From an uncultured Chloracidobacterium sp. (GTDB lineage Bacteria > Acidobacteriota > Blastocatellia > Pyrinomonadales > Pyrinomonadaceae): DNA of 64,000 nucleotides. The notes beneath the pieces were generated by a model. That model searched no databases and was not told the origin of the DNA. It saw nothing but the letters and a program-made list of their open reading frames with translations. Position 1 is the stretch's first letter. Each line of letters starts with the position of its first letter. The stretch spans positions 496,001-560,000 of the forward strand of contig CAKZGE010000004.1 of the NCBI GenBank assembly GCA_936914845.1, read 5' to 3'. A program made the position numbers and the translations under genes. Shown one piece after another: positions 7,534 through 16,823 of the stretch.

Positions 7534-8796
7534 ATGAAAATTGTCATTGCAGCACTTTTTATTTTCGTTTCTGTCGCGGCCGGCTTTGCTCAAAGCGATC
7601 AGGAAAAGCGCGTCACCGAGATCCAAACGGCTTTGAAACAGCAGAAGCTTGACGGATGGCTGTTTTACGATTTTCGGGGCAGCGACATCTTAACGCCCCG
7701 TATTTTGAAAACCGAGCGGTTGGGCGGAACGCGCCGTTGGTATTATTATGTGCCGTCCGCCGGCGAACCGGTAAAGGTGGTACACGCCATAGAACCGGGC
7801 CAACTCGACCGCCTGCCGGGGAAAAAACTGATCTACCGCGAATGGCAGCTGATCCGTAAAGATCTGCAGATCGCCTTTTTCGGGGAAGGCGGCAAACCGC
7901 GCAAGCTGAATATTGCGATGCAGTATTCACCGAACAATGATATTCCATATGTCGCTCGCGTCGATGCCGGAACCGTTGAAATGGTACGGTCGCTGGGTGT
8001 AAATGTGCGCACAAGCGCAGATCTGGTCCAGCAATTTGAGGCTGTTTGGACACCGGAGCAATTTGAAACGCACAAAGAAGCGGCGGTGAAGATGCAGAAA
8101 ATAATTCTTGAAGCATTTGCCGAGATCAAGCGGAGGATCAATGCCGACATCCCGACGACGGAAAACGATGTGCAGCAGTTCATGATAAAGCGGTATGGCG
8201 AGGAAGGAATGGCACCTTCGCCGATGATCGTAGCAGTCAATGCAAATTCCGCATCACCGCACTACTTTCCGCGGCCCGGCCAAGGGGCTCCGATCAAACG
8301 CGGCGATCTCGTTTTGATAGACGCCGTGACGAAAATGACCAAACCGCACGCACGGGCGGCAGATCTGACCTGGGTCGGATATGTCGGCGAAACGGTGCCG
8401 GAAGAATATACAAAGATATGGCGGATCGTTTTTGATGCCCAGCAATCGGCGCTTAAAGCGGTACAGAACGCTTTTCGGGCGGGCAAGGCAATTACGGGAG
8501 CGGAGGTTGACGACATTTCGCGAAGGGTGATCCGCCGGGCCGGCTATGCCGATCAATTTCTGCATCGAACCGGCCATTCCATTGGTGAAGAAGGCCACGG
8601 AAACGGAGCGAATATCGACAATCTGGAAACGCGCGATTCGCGGCGATTGATGCCGGGCACGGCATTTTCCATCGAACCGGGTATTTATCTGGACGGAAAA
8701 TTCGGCATCCGCTCAGAGATCGACGTCTATGTCAGCGAAAGAGATGCGATAGTTACGGCGCCGCATCAAACGGAGATCATCGCGATCTTGAAATAG
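7534..8796 (+). CDS. Exported M24 family metallopeptidase (Xaa-Pro aminopeptidase-like)
   Basis: The start at 7534 (MKIVIAALFIFVSVAAGFAQ) gives a clean signal peptide; an upstream GTG/ATG frame would add 22 residues that overlap the terminator. The 420-residue protein has the creatinase N-terminal region, then the pita-bread peptidase domain. Metal ligand regions visible are DAVTKM and ADLTWVG (the usual DxG...D pair), GHSIGEEGHGNGA, FSIEPGIY and IRSEIDVYV. The first Asp is followed by Ala-Val instead of the usual Ala-Gly. These enzymes remove N-terminal residues before proline or related bonds. The gene is 3 bp before the inositol monophosphatase gene. Confidence 0.85.
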   Translation: MKIVIAALFIFVSVAAGFAQSDQEKRVTEIQTALKQQKLDGWLFYDFRGSDILTPRILKTERLGGTRRWYYYVPSAGEPVKVVHAIEPGQLDRLPGKKLIYREWQLIRKDLQIAFFGEGGKPRKLNIAMQYSPNNDIPYVARVDAGTVEMVRSLGVNVRTSADLVQQFEAVWTPEQFETHKEAAVKMQKIILEAFAEIKRRINADIPTTENDVQQFMIKRYGEEGMAPSPMIVAVNANSASPHYFPRPGQGAPIKRGDLVLIDAVTKMTKPHARAADLTWVGYVGETVPEEYTKIWRIVFDAQQSALKAVQNAFRAGKAITGAEVDDISRRVIRRAGYADQFLHRTGHSIGEEGHGNGANIDNLETRDSRRLMPGTAFSIEPGIYLDGKFGIRSEIDVYVSERDAIVTAPHQTEIIAILK

Positions 8797-8799
8797 ACT

Positions 8800-9588
8800 A
8801 TGCTTACATTTGCAATCGAAACGGCCCGGGCGGCGGGTCAAGTTCTTTTTGAGAAATTTGGCCGCAAGATCGCGATCAACAAAAAAGGTGAGATCGATCT
8901 CGTGACGGAGGCCGATCTGGCATCGGAAGCATTGATCATCGAACGGATCAGAAATCGATTTCCGCAGCATTCGATACTGGCGGAAGAATCGGGCGAAGCG
9001 GTAATTACGGGCGGTGAGACAAAGTGGAAATGGATCATCGACCCATTGGACGGCACGACCAATTTCGCGCACGGATATCCATGTTTTTGTGTGACGCTGG
9101 CATTGGAACACGACGGCGAAATAGCCATCGGGGTGACTTATGACCCGACCCGCGACGAGCTTTTTGCGGCGGAACGCGGCGGTGGTGCAACGCTCAACGG
9201 CAAGCCGATACGTGTTTCGGAACAGCCGCTGCTCGGCGATTCGCTGATCGTCACGGGATTTCCATACAACTTAAAAGAAAGGCCGGATCTTGACCGCCAT
9301 TTGAAGGGATTTCTTCTTTCGGCACGCGGAGTTCGCCGCGATGGTTCGGCGGCGATCGATATGGCATATGTGGCATGCGGGCGTTTCGACGGTTTCTGGG
9401 AAGAGGGCTTGAGGCCGTGGGATATGGCCGCCGGAGTGCTTTTGATCGAAGAGGCGGGCGGTTCCGTGAGCTATTACGACGGATCGCCGCTGGACATCTA
9501 TCAACCGCCGGTGTGCGCCAGCAACGGATGGATCCACGGGCAAATGCTGAAGATCCTGAGCGGTGAAGGGTCGTTCGAACGTGTGTGA
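8800..9588 (+). CDS. suhB: Inositol-1-monophosphatase family protein
   Basis: The 262-residue protein has all metal-site motifs of the Mg-dependent, Li-sensitive phosphatase family: EADLASE, LAEESGE, WIIDPLDGTTNFAHG (residue 86 on) and RPWDMAAG near 210. These enzymes dephosphorylate inositol-1-phosphate and related polyol phosphates; SuhB also acts as an RNA-polymerase-associated factor in some bacteria. Length is normal. It starts 3 bp after the peptidase stop codon, so translation is probably coupled. Confidence 0.92.
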   Translation: MLTFAIETARAAGQVLFEKFGRKIAINKKGEIDLVTEADLASEALIIERIRNRFPQHSILAEESGEAVITGGETKWKWIIDPLDGTTNFAHGYPCFCVTLALEHDGEIAIGVTYDPTRDELFAAERGGGATLNGKPIRVSEQPLLGDSLIVTGFPYNLKERPDLDRHLKGFLLSARGVRRDGSAAIDMAYVACGRFDGFWEEGLRPWDMAAGVLLIEEAGGSVSYYDGSPLDIYQPPVCASNGWIHGQMLKILSGEGSFERV

Positions 9589-9681
9589 CTGACTAGCGGT
9601 GCCGCTGTGTGTTAGTCTATTCTGATAGTCATCGAAAACCGCAGCGGGCGGCAGCATCTTTGCCGCAGCGGTATATTTTTT

Positions 9682-10530
9682 ATGTCGTGGTTCAAAAGAG
9701 ATAAGCCAAAGATCGAAGTTAAAAGCGATGAAGAGCGCACCGTTAAAACCGAAGGCATCTTCGTAAAATGTCCGGAGTGTGAAAATCCGCTTTACCGGCC
9801 CGAACTGCTCGAATCGCTGCAGGTTTGTACGCATTGCGGCTATCATTTCCGCTTCGGTTCGCGCGAACGGCTGACGGCGCTGTTCGATAATGGCCAATAC
9901 GAAGAGCTAGACGAAGATGTTACATCGGGCGATCCGCTCGGGTTTGTCGATACGAAGCCTTACATCCAGCGTATAAAAGCGGCAAAAGAATCTTCGGGCT
10001 TGCCGGAGGCGATCCTGTCCGGAGGCGGAAAGGTCGGCGGGCACCAGGTATTTGCCGGTGCTATGGATATGTCCTTTATCGGCGGTTCGATGGGTTCGGC
10101 TGTGGGCGAAAAGATCACGCGATTGATAGAAAGAGCGATAGAGCAACGGGCCGCGGTGGTCATATTCGCCGCTTCCGGCGGAGCGCGGATGCAAGAAGGA
10201 ACGCTGAGCCTGATGCAAATGGCCAAAATATCCGCGGCCCTTGCGATGCTGCACGAAGCGAAACTACCCTTCATTTCGGTATTGACCGACCCGACGACGG
10301 GAGGCGTAACGGCCAGCTTCGCCATGCTTGGTGATGTAAATCTGGCCGAACCAAAGGCTTTGATCGGTTTTGCAGGCCCGCGTGTGATCGAACAAACGAT
10401 CCGCCAGAAATTGCCAAAAGGATTTCAGCGGAGCGAATTTCTGCTTGAACACGGAATGATCGATCAGGTCGTGGACCGTCGCGAAATGAAAGATGCGATC
10501 GTGCGAATGCTCGATTTTATGATGAATTGA
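9682..10530 (+). CDS. accD: Acetyl-CoA carboxylase carboxyltransferase subunit beta
   Basis: The 282-residue protein has the AccD zinc finger CPEC (C30, C33) and CTHC (C49, C52), followed by the crotonase-like carboxyltransferase domain with GGARMQEG, DPTTGGVTASFAMLGD and GFAGPRVIEQT. It works with AccA, AccB and AccC to make malonyl-CoA for fatty acid synthesis. The folC gene lies three genes downstream, a common accD neighbourhood, with a pentapeptide gene and a GyrI-like gene inserted between. Confidence 0.96.
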   Translation: MSWFKRDKPKIEVKSDEERTVKTEGIFVKCPECENPLYRPELLESLQVCTHCGYHFRFGSRERLTALFDNGQYEELDEDVTSGDPLGFVDTKPYIQRIKAAKESSGLPEAILSGGGKVGGHQVFAGAMDMSFIGGSMGSAVGEKITRLIERAIEQRAAVVIFAASGGARMQEGTLSLMQMAKISAALAMLHEAKLPFISVLTDPTTGGVTASFAMLGDVNLAEPKALIGFAGPRVIEQTIRQKLPKGFQRSEFLLEHGMIDQVVDRREMKDAIVRMLDFMMN

Positions 10531-10538
10531 GCGGAATT

Positions 10539-11099
10539 ATGTTGGACGAGACCATAGAACGAGCCGATCTGTCGCATTCGCGTCCGGCGGAAGATGAATA
10601 CGAGAACTGCATCTTCGACGGCTGCAATTTTGCTGAAAGCGACCTGACGGATATCTCAATTGTTGATTGCCGCTTTATCGACTGTAATCTCAGCCTATCC
10701 GTTTTGAACGGAACGGCATTTCGAGATACATCATTTCAAAACTGTAAAATGCTGGGCCTGCGCTTTGATATGTGCAATAGTTTCGGCCTCAGCTTTTCGT
10801 TTGAAAACTGTCAATTAAATCACGCATCTTTTCGGGGGGCCAAGATCAAAGGAACGGTCTTTCGCAATTCGCAGCTTATCGAGGCCGACCTGGCCGAAGC
10901 CAACCTGATAGGGGCCGTCTTTCAAGACTGCGATCTGGCCGGGGCGGTCTTTAGCTTTACAAACCTTGAAAAAGCCGATCTGAGACGTGCGTTCAATTTT
11001 TCGATCGACCCGGAAAGCAATAAGATAAAAAAAGCTCGATTTGCGTTTCCTTCAGTAGTCGGGCTTTTGGACAAATACGACATCAAGATCGAAAAATGA
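10539..11099 (+). CDS. Pentapeptide repeat protein (Qnr/McbG-like)
   Basis: The protein (186 residues from the ATG at 10539; a TTG at 10527 overlapping the accD stop is an alternative) is built of A(D/N)LxX-type pentapeptides, for example CNFAESDLTDIS, ADLAEANLIGAVF and TNLEKADLRRA. The right-handed beta helix is followed by a tail FSIDPESNKIKKARF and an ending LLDKYDIKIE that resemble those of Qnr-type gyrase-protection proteins. Qnr and McbG mimic DNA and guard DNA gyrase; whether this one does is an inference. The stop overlaps the next start as ATGA. Confidence 0.8.
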   Translation: MLDETIERADLSHSRPAEDEYENCIFDGCNFAESDLTDISIVDCRFIDCNLSLSVLNGTAFRDTSFQNCKMLGLRFDMCNSFGLSFSFENCQLNHASFRGAKIKGTVFRNSQLIEADLAEANLIGAVFQDCDLAGAVFSFTNLEKADLRRAFNFSIDPESNKIKKARFAFPSVVGLLDKYDIKIEK

Positions 11100-11575
11100 A
11101 CCCCGAGATCGTAAATTGCAAAGAAAAGAAGCTGGTTGGCCTTAGACGTGTGGTTTCGATGACAGTCTATGATGCGGCTCCGTTGTGGCAGGAATTTATG
11201 CCGCATCTCAGCCGCATTCTCGGCAGGACCGATAGCTCGACGGTTTCGTTAAGCAAATATCCGCGCGGTTATTTTGAGAATTTTGATCCTGGAACTGAGT
11301 TTGAGAAATGGGCGGCTGTTGAAGTGTCCGGTATAGGTGAGCTGCCGGAGGGGCTTGAATCTTTAACAGTATCGAGCGGTGAATACGCTGTATTTCACTA
11401 TATCGGATCAAGTTCGGACAGGAGCATCTTCGAGCGCATCTACTGCACTTGGCTGCCGAATTCGATCTATCGTCTGGACAACCGCCCGCATTTTGAGATC
11501 CTCGGCGAAAAATATAAGAATGCCGCCACTGATTCCGAAGAAAATATCTACATTCCGGTGATTTTGCGAGATTAA
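11096..11575 (+). CDS. GyrI-like small-molecule-binding domain protein
   Basis: The 159-residue protein shows the effector-binding fold of the GyrI-like/AraC-E family: an N-terminal strand KLVGLRRVVSM, a central ESG-like region (EFEKWAAVEVSG), the segment YAVFHYIGSSSDRSIFERIY and the ending HFEILGEKYKNA...YIPVI. Stand-alone members bind hydrophobic or cationic drugs; the founding GyrI/SbmC inhibits DNA gyrase. No DNA-binding domain is attached. Its ATGA overlap with the pentapeptide gene implies translational coupling. Confidence 0.78.
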   Translation: MNPEIVNCKEKKLVGLRRVVSMTVYDAAPLWQEFMPHLSRILGRTDSSTVSLSKYPRGYFENFDPGTEFEKWAAVEVSGIGELPEGLESLTVSSGEYAVFHYIGSSSDRSIFERIYCTWLPNSIYRLDNRPHFEILGEKYKNAATDSEENIYIPVILRD

Positions 11576-11577
11576 AC

Positions 11578-12816
11578 GTGAATTTCAGAACGGCTGAAAA
11601 ATATCTGTTGTCGCTCGGCAATGAGGTCGAGGCGATGAAGCTCGGCCTGGAGAATATACGGACGCTGCTGGCAGAGATCGGCAAGCCGCAGAAACAGTAT
11701 TTGAAAGTTCAAATAGCGGGGACCAACGGAAAGGGTTCGGTCTGTGCATTTTTAGGGGCGATGACGCGGGCGGCGGGAATTAGAACGGGTGTTTTTACGT
11801 CGCCGCATCTGGTCTCAATGACGGAAAGGATCGACATCGGTGGTGAGAACATTTCCGAAGACGAATTTGCCCGGGTTGCCGGCGAGGTTCGCGAGGCCGC
11901 CGAATCATTGCTTGAACGAAAAGCCGTTGGCTACCGCCCGACGTATTTTGAACAGGTCACCGCAATTGCACTGAAATATTTCGCCGAACAGAAGATCGAG
12001 CTGGCCATACTTGAAACGGGCATGGGAGGTCGTTTTGATGCGACGACGGCCGCGAATGCTGAAATTGCGGTGATAACCGCCATCGGGCTCGATCATCAGC
12101 AATATCTCGGCGAAACGATAGAGCAGATCGCCGGCGAAAAAGCGGCGATCATCGGACCGCAGACGACGGCCGCGATCACACAGCCGCAGCGGCCGGAAAG
12201 CGTTTTTTCCATCATTGCAAAGCGAGCGGAGATGGAAGACGTGCCGCTGATTGTTGCCGGCCCTTTGGAAGATGAAACCGAGGTCGGCCTTGCCGGTCGG
12301 CATCAACGACAGAACGGAGCTCTCGCGGCGGCCGCGGCAAGGGAATTGCGTCGTTATTTTCCGATATCGGAAGATCAGATCGGCAAAGGCTTAAGAGATG
12401 CCCGGCATCCGGGAAGGCTCGAAACGGTCGGCGGCATTTTACTGGACGGGGCGCATAATGCTGATGGAGCAAAAGCCTTGGCACGCCACCTGAGCGAACA
12501 TTTCGCCGGACAGCGGACAGCGCTTGTCTTCGGTGCGATGAGAGATAAAGACGTTCGTGAAATGGCCGAGATATTGTTTCCGCTGGCGGAAACGGTCATA
12601 TGGACACAGCCGGCGAATTCGCGTTCGCTCGCTTTCGGCGACCTGCCGAAAGAGGTGGCCGTACGGTTCCGCGACAAGCTGATCGATATTTCCGACAGCG
12701 TGGCGGCGATAAGAAAAGCCCGAGAAATTGCCGGGGACGGCGGAGCGGCGGTAGTCGGCGGTTCGCTGTATCTGGTCGGAGAGGCGCGTTCGGCGTTAAT
12801 GCAGGGCGGGGTTTGA
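11578..12816 (+). CDS. folC: Bifunctional folylpolyglutamate synthase/dihydrofolate synthase
   Basis: The 412-residue protein starts at a GTG two bases after the preceding stop codon. It has the Mur-ligase family ATP-binding loop GTNGKGSVCAF, the FTSPHLVSMTERI segment that binds folate, the ETGMGGRFDATTA motif and, in the C-terminal domain, GRLETVGGILLDGAHNADGA. FolC adds L-glutamate to dihydropteroate and to reduced folates. The position behind accD agrees with the classical accD-folC linkage. Confidence 0.94.
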   Translation: MNFRTAEKYLLSLGNEVEAMKLGLENIRTLLAEIGKPQKQYLKVQIAGTNGKGSVCAFLGAMTRAAGIRTGVFTSPHLVSMTERIDIGGENISEDEFARVAGEVREAAESLLERKAVGYRPTYFEQVTAIALKYFAEQKIELAILETGMGGRFDATTAANAEIAVITAIGLDHQQYLGETIEQIAGEKAAIIGPQTTAAITQPQRPESVFSIIAKRAEMEDVPLIVAGPLEDETEVGLAGRHQRQNGALAAAAARELRRYFPISEDQIGKGLRDARHPGRLETVGGILLDGAHNADGAKALARHLSEHFAGQRTALVFGAMRDKDVREMAEILFPLAETVIWTQPANSRSLAFGDLPKEVAVRFRDKLIDISDSVAAIRKAREIAGDGGAAVVGGSLYLVGEARSALMQGGV

Positions 12817-12849
12817 AATTTGAGATTTCGAATCTAAAATAGCAATCAT

Positions 12850-13596
12850 ATGAATAAACTGGTATTGATCAGACATGGCGAGAGCGAATGGAACAAAGAA
12901 AACCGATTCACCGGTTGGAAAGACGTTGATCTTTCAGAAAAAGGCCGTGCGGAAGCTCATGCGGCCGGCAAGTTGCTGAAAGACGAAGGATTTCGCTTTG
13001 ACGAAGCATATACGTCGGTGCTGAAACGGGCGATCCGGACGCTGTGGATCATTTTGGACGAAATGGATCTGATGTGGATACCGGAAACGAAATCTTGGCT
13101 GCTTAACGAGCGGCATTACGGCGGGCTGCAGGGGTTGAATAAAGCAGAAACGGCTGCCCAATATGGCGAGGAGCAGGTATTGATCTGGCGCCGCAGTTAT
13201 AATGTGCCGCCAACTTTTCTGGACAATACGGATGAAAGGTATCTCGGCAACGACCCGCGATACGCGACCATCGATAAAGGCAAATTTCCTCGCGGCGAAT
13301 GTTTGAAAGATACGGTTGACCGCGTCGTGCCCTATTTTGAAACGGAAATAATGCCGAAGATCAAACAAGGCAAAAAGATCTTGGTCGCGGCCCACGGCAA
13401 TTCTCTGCGGGCACTGGTCAAATATCTCGACGCCATTTCGGACGAAGACATCATTCAATACAATATACCGACAGGCATTCCACTGGTTTTTGAACTTGAC
13501 GATGACATGAAACCGACCAAAAGCTATTTTTTGGGAGACGAGGCGGCGATAAAAGCCGCACAGGACGCAGTCGCCAGCCAAGGAAAAGCGAAGTAG
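12850..13596 (+). CDS. gpmA: 2,3-bisphosphoglycerate-dependent phosphoglycerate mutase
   Basis: The 248-residue protein has the RHGESEWNKENRFTGW phosphohistidine motif (H9), SVLKRAIRT, the NERHYGGLQGLNKAET segment, and the second catalytic His in VAAHGNSLRALVKYL. It interconverts 3- and 2-phosphoglycerate in glycolysis. The insert of about 25 residues around YNVPPTFLDNTDERY is a normal feature of the dPGM group. The gene follows folC by 33 bp. Confidence 0.96.
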   Translation: MNKLVLIRHGESEWNKENRFTGWKDVDLSEKGRAEAHAAGKLLKDEGFRFDEAYTSVLKRAIRTLWIILDEMDLMWIPETKSWLLNERHYGGLQGLNKAETAAQYGEEQVLIWRRSYNVPPTFLDNTDERYLGNDPRYATIDKGKFPRGECLKDTVDRVVPYFETEIMPKIKQGKKILVAAHGNSLRALVKYLDAISDEDIIQYNIPTGIPLVFELDDDMKPTKSYFLGDEAAIKAAQDAVASQGKAK

Positions 13597-13607
13597 GAGA
13601 AAGAAGC

Positions 13608-13644
13608 CCGCAGGTATCGACGCCTGCGGCTCATTGCTCTTTTA
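13608..13644 (+). terminator. Possible weak terminator after gpmA
   Basis: A stem CCGCAGG/CCTGCGG (13608-13629) is followed by CTCATTGCTCTTTT. The T-tail is interrupted, so termination may be partial. Confidence 0.35.
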
Positions 13645-13649
13645 ACGCC

Positions 13650-14591
13650 ATGGCCCTTCTGCACAAAGCCGTTTTCATATTGCTGATCGTTCTTTGCCTG
13701 TCTCCGTACGGTTCGCCGCCGCTTGCCTTGGCCCTCGGGCTGTTGCTGGCGATAACGGTCGGCAACCCGTTTCCGCAACTGGAAGGCAAGTTCACCAAAT
13801 ATCTATTGCAGGTGTCGGTAGTTTTGCTCGGTTTTGGAATGAACCTGCGGGCGATCTACGATGCCGGCCGCAACGGCATCTTGTTCACTATCGCCAGCAT
13901 TTTCGGCACGCTCGTGCTCGGCTATTTCGTCGGGAAACTGCTTCGCGTCAATGAAAAGACGTCTGCTTTGATCTCTTCGGGAACGGCGATCTGCGGCGGA
14001 AGTGCGATCGGTGCGGTCGCTCCGGCGATAGATGCCGACAGCGAACAGATCTCGCTGGCTCTCGGAACCGTTTTCGTGCTGAATTCCGTGGCTCTTTTCG
14101 TGTTCCCGGCGGTGGGCCATCTGCTGGGGCTTTCGTCGGGGCAATTCGGGATCTGGGCGGCGATCGCCATTCATGACACCAGTTCGGTCGTCGGGGCGGC
14201 CCAGACCTACGGGCCGGAAGCATTGGCGATCGCAACTACCGTCAAGCTGGCACGGGCGCTATGGATCGTACCCGTTGCGTTGCTTTTTGCTTATATATAC
14301 CGGCAAAAAGATTCGCAAACCAAGGCCAAGATCGCTGTTCCGTGGTTCATTCTATTCTTTCTCGCGGCCGCCGCCATTCGCAGTTATGCACCGGTATGGG
14401 TCGTTCCGAGCATCTTTGATTCACTCGTCAATTTGGCTAAGGGAGGCATGACCGTGACGCTTTTTCTGATCGGTGCAAGTCTGTCGCGTGAGACATTGAA
14501 GCGCTTCGGTTTTGCGGCGCTGTTTCAAGGTGTCATTTTGTGGCTGGTGATCTCCGTCGTCACACTTTTGGCGGTTTACGAACTTCTTTAA
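13650..14591 (+). CDS. YeiH/UPF0324 family putative sulfate exporter
   Basis: The 313-residue protein is almost entirely hydrophobic with about ten membrane segments and the family motifs LLQVSVVLLGFGMN, SSGTAICGGSAIGAVAPAI and AIHDTSSVVGAAQTYG. The UPF0324 (PF03601) family is annotated as putative sulfate exporters, but the evidence is indirect. The stop codon overlaps the end of the convergent TPR regulator gene by 4 bases. Confidence 0.85.
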   Translation: MALLHKAVFILLIVLCLSPYGSPPLALALGLLLAITVGNPFPQLEGKFTKYLLQVSVVLLGFGMNLRAIYDAGRNGILFTIASIFGTLVLGYFVGKLLRVNEKTSALISSGTAICGGSAIGAVAPAIDADSEQISLALGTVFVLNSVALFVFPAVGHLLGLSSGQFGIWAAIAIHDTSSVVGAAQTYGPEALAIATTVKLARALWIVPVALLFAYIYRQKDSQTKAKIAVPWFILFFLAAAAIRSYAPVWVVPSIFDSLVNLAKGGMTVTLFLIGASLSRETLKRFGFAALFQGVILWLVISVVTLLAVYELL

Positions 14592-16462
14592 AAATTATGG
14601 ATCAGGCCGACGGACGAAATAAGTTGACGAAATTCAGGATCGTTCTTCAGATCATCGAGAAGCGGATAGGCATTTAGAATCGCCATCGCATCCGAGCGTT
14701 CCTCCATTGCTCTTTTGAACTCGCTTAAACATTCATCTCGATCTCCCATACCCAGATAAACGACCCCGATGCTGAAATGCGAGACATAACGCTTTTCCTG
14801 AAGGTATTGAAGCTGTTGGATGATCTCTGCGGCTTTTGGGTAGTTTCCGGCCTTTCCGTAAACATAACCTAAAGCCGCCGTGATGCGCGGAGTATTTTCA
14901 ATTGCCCGAGCCTTTTCAAGCTCCTGTGTTGCGGCATTTAGATCACCGTTGCGTACCAAGGCGATGCCGAGCAGATAATGCGAAATAGCGTTGTTCGGTT
15001 CGATCTCCACGATCTCACTCAGGTATGTAAGTGCCCGGTCGTTCTGACGGTTCCACAGGTAGATCTCACCTACATCCGCCATGATCCCGACGGAAAGCGG
15101 CCCTTCGATCTCGAGTGCCCGGCCAATGTCCGAGATCGCCGCGTCGGGGCGGCCGGTCACGGCATTAAAGTAGGAGCGCCAATGATATGCGGTGGCATAT
15201 TGTGCATTTAGTTCCAAAGAGCGGTCAAATTCCGCCTTTGCCCCGGCTGCGTCCCAATCAAATACCCATTTGATAAATGCCAGCGAGGCATGAGCTTCCG
15301 CCAAGGTTGGGTCGATCTCCAGAGCTTTTAACGCGGCCGTCTTTGCTTTGGGCATCGAATCCAGCGGTCTTTCAGCACCCCAAACCGTCAACAGGATATG
15401 GCAATCGGCCAAACCCGAATATGCCAAGGCATAGTGCGGATCAAGTTCGACCGCCCGTTCAAAATGGGCCAACGCTTCCCGAAAGTTCTTTTCGGTGCGC
15501 CTGTTCCAGAAGTAACGCCCCTTCAAGTACGCTTCAAAAGCTTGCGGATGGTCGGTGTAATGGCGCGTCAGACGGCCGCTGGGTGTTTCGGAGTAGTGTG
15601 AGACCACCGCCCGGGCCGTCAGTTCGGACACTTTGTCTTCGGCTTCATAAATGCTGCCCGAAGTTTGTATTACGCGTTCACCCCACAGCTGTTGGCCCGA
15701 AGACACGTCGATAAGTCTAATGCTGAGCCGGAACGAGCCTTTGGTACTGATCAGTGAAGCGTCGATCACTGCATCAACATCGAGCTTTCTGCCGGCCTGA
15801 ACCGGATCCATTTCCTTTAAGGCAGGGTCGCTAACTGCATTGATGGGGCGAACGATAAAACCGCTGATAGAGCCAAGCTTCGTGATCATCGAATCGGCAA
15901 GGCCCAAAGCAAGTATTTCGCTTTCCTCATCTTCCACCAAGGGGCGGACCGGCAAAACGGCTAACCTCAGGGGTTTATCCGGCCTCGTGGCGATTCGATC
16001 AGGCAGCCATATCCAAATAGCGAAGGCTGCCAAAGAGACAAGCACGATCGCAGCCGCCAAGGCAGTTCGCCATTTGCGAGAAGGCAGTGACTTTGCCGCT
16101 TCCGGCATTGCCTCGCCGGGACCTATGCAATGAACTTCGGCAACAAACCGATAGCCGGTTCGCGGCACGGTCTCGATATACTGCTTCTCACCTTTCTTCT
16201 CGCCCAACAGATTACGCACACGGGAGATCGCACGATTTAAATTGCCCTCTTCCACAAAGGTGTCGGGCCAAACCTCAGCCATCAGCACTTCCTTTGACAA
16301 CAGCCGGTTCGGCTCCTGGACGAATTTTAGAAGAAGACAAAATGTGACGGGGGGCAAAGGCATCTTCACCGCACCTTTCATCAGCAGGCGTTCTTCGACC
16401 GATAGGCGAAATTCGCCAAATTCATAGATCATCGCTGCTGAACAGGTTTCGTCGCGGTTCAT
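14588..16462 (-). CDS. CadC-like winged-helix membrane regulator with TPR domain
   Basis: The N-terminal part is an OmpR/PhoB-type winged helix (YEFGEFRLSVEERLL to YIETVPRTGYRFVAEV). It is followed by one membrane helix (ALAAAIVLVSLAAFAIWIWL), a FlgO/TolB-like segment (LRLAVLPVRPLVEDEESEI), and a long C-terminal array of TPR helices (for example YALAYSGLADCHILL and AISHYLLGIALVRNGD). I chose the ATG at 16462 (MNRDETCSAAMIYEF); a TTG at 16507 and an ATG at 16432 are alternatives. The architecture suggests a one-component membrane transcription factor. Targets are unknown, though the secreted-protein genes to the right are divergent neighbours. Confidence 0.8.
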   Translation of the reverse strand: MNRDETCSAAMIYEFGEFRLSVEERLLMKGAVKMPLPPVTFCLLLKFVQEPNRLLSKEVLMAEVWPDTFVEEGNLNRAISRVRNLLGEKKGEKQYIETVPRTGYRFVAEVHCIGPGEAMPEAAKSLPSRKWRTALAAAIVLVSLAAFAIWIWLPDRIATRPDKPLRLAVLPVRPLVEDEESEILALGLADSMITKLGSISGFIVRPINAVSDPALKEMDPVQAGRKLDVDAVIDASLISTKGSFRLSIRLIDVSSGQQLWGERVIQTSGSIYEAEDKVSELTARAVVSHYSETPSGRLTRHYTDHPQAFEAYLKGRYFWNRRTEKNFREALAHFERAVELDPHYALAYSGLADCHILLTVWGAERPLDSMPKAKTAALKALEIDPTLAEAHASLAFIKWVFDWDAAGAKAEFDRSLELNAQYATAYHWRSYFNAVTGRPDAAISDIGRALEIEGPLSVGIMADVGEIYLWNRQNDRALTYLSEIVEIEPNNAISHYLLGIALVRNGDLNAATQELEKARAIENTPRITAALGYVYGKAGNYPKAAEIIQQLQYLQEKRYVSHFSIGVVYLGMGDRDECLSEFKRAMEERSDAMAILNAYPLLDDLKNDPEFRQLISSVGLIHNF

Positions 16463-16823
16463 AGGCCCGTGTCCGATTTTTGTCCGGAAATTTTCCGGGT
16501 TTTTCAAGTACTTATGCCGGCAGCTATAGGTAATCTTTGTCCTGATCGCCTGAGGCGGATCAAGGAGAAAAGATGTTTTTGCGACGATCGCAAATTTGGC
16601 TTCCGGTTTTTAGGGCCTCGGCAAAGGTCGGCCCGGCCAAAAAATATCTTACCCCGGAATGGAACGCGGAAAACAGCCCGAAATAGGTTCGGGTGACCTC
16701 TCGAGGTACTTTTCGATCGAGTCCCGACCGGGTCAGAGCTTCACCATAACTGCAGATACCGCGATGGTATCTAGTTCCGCATTATTACTCGATCAATAGA
16801 TAACGACACAAAGGAGAAATAAA
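16463..16823. other. Divergent intergenic region, 361 bp
   Basis: I see no gene and no RNA family here. It should hold promoters for the minus-strand TPR regulator and the plus-strand exported protein. A Shine-Dalgarno AAGGAG (16812-16817) precedes the 16824 start. Confidence 0.5.
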
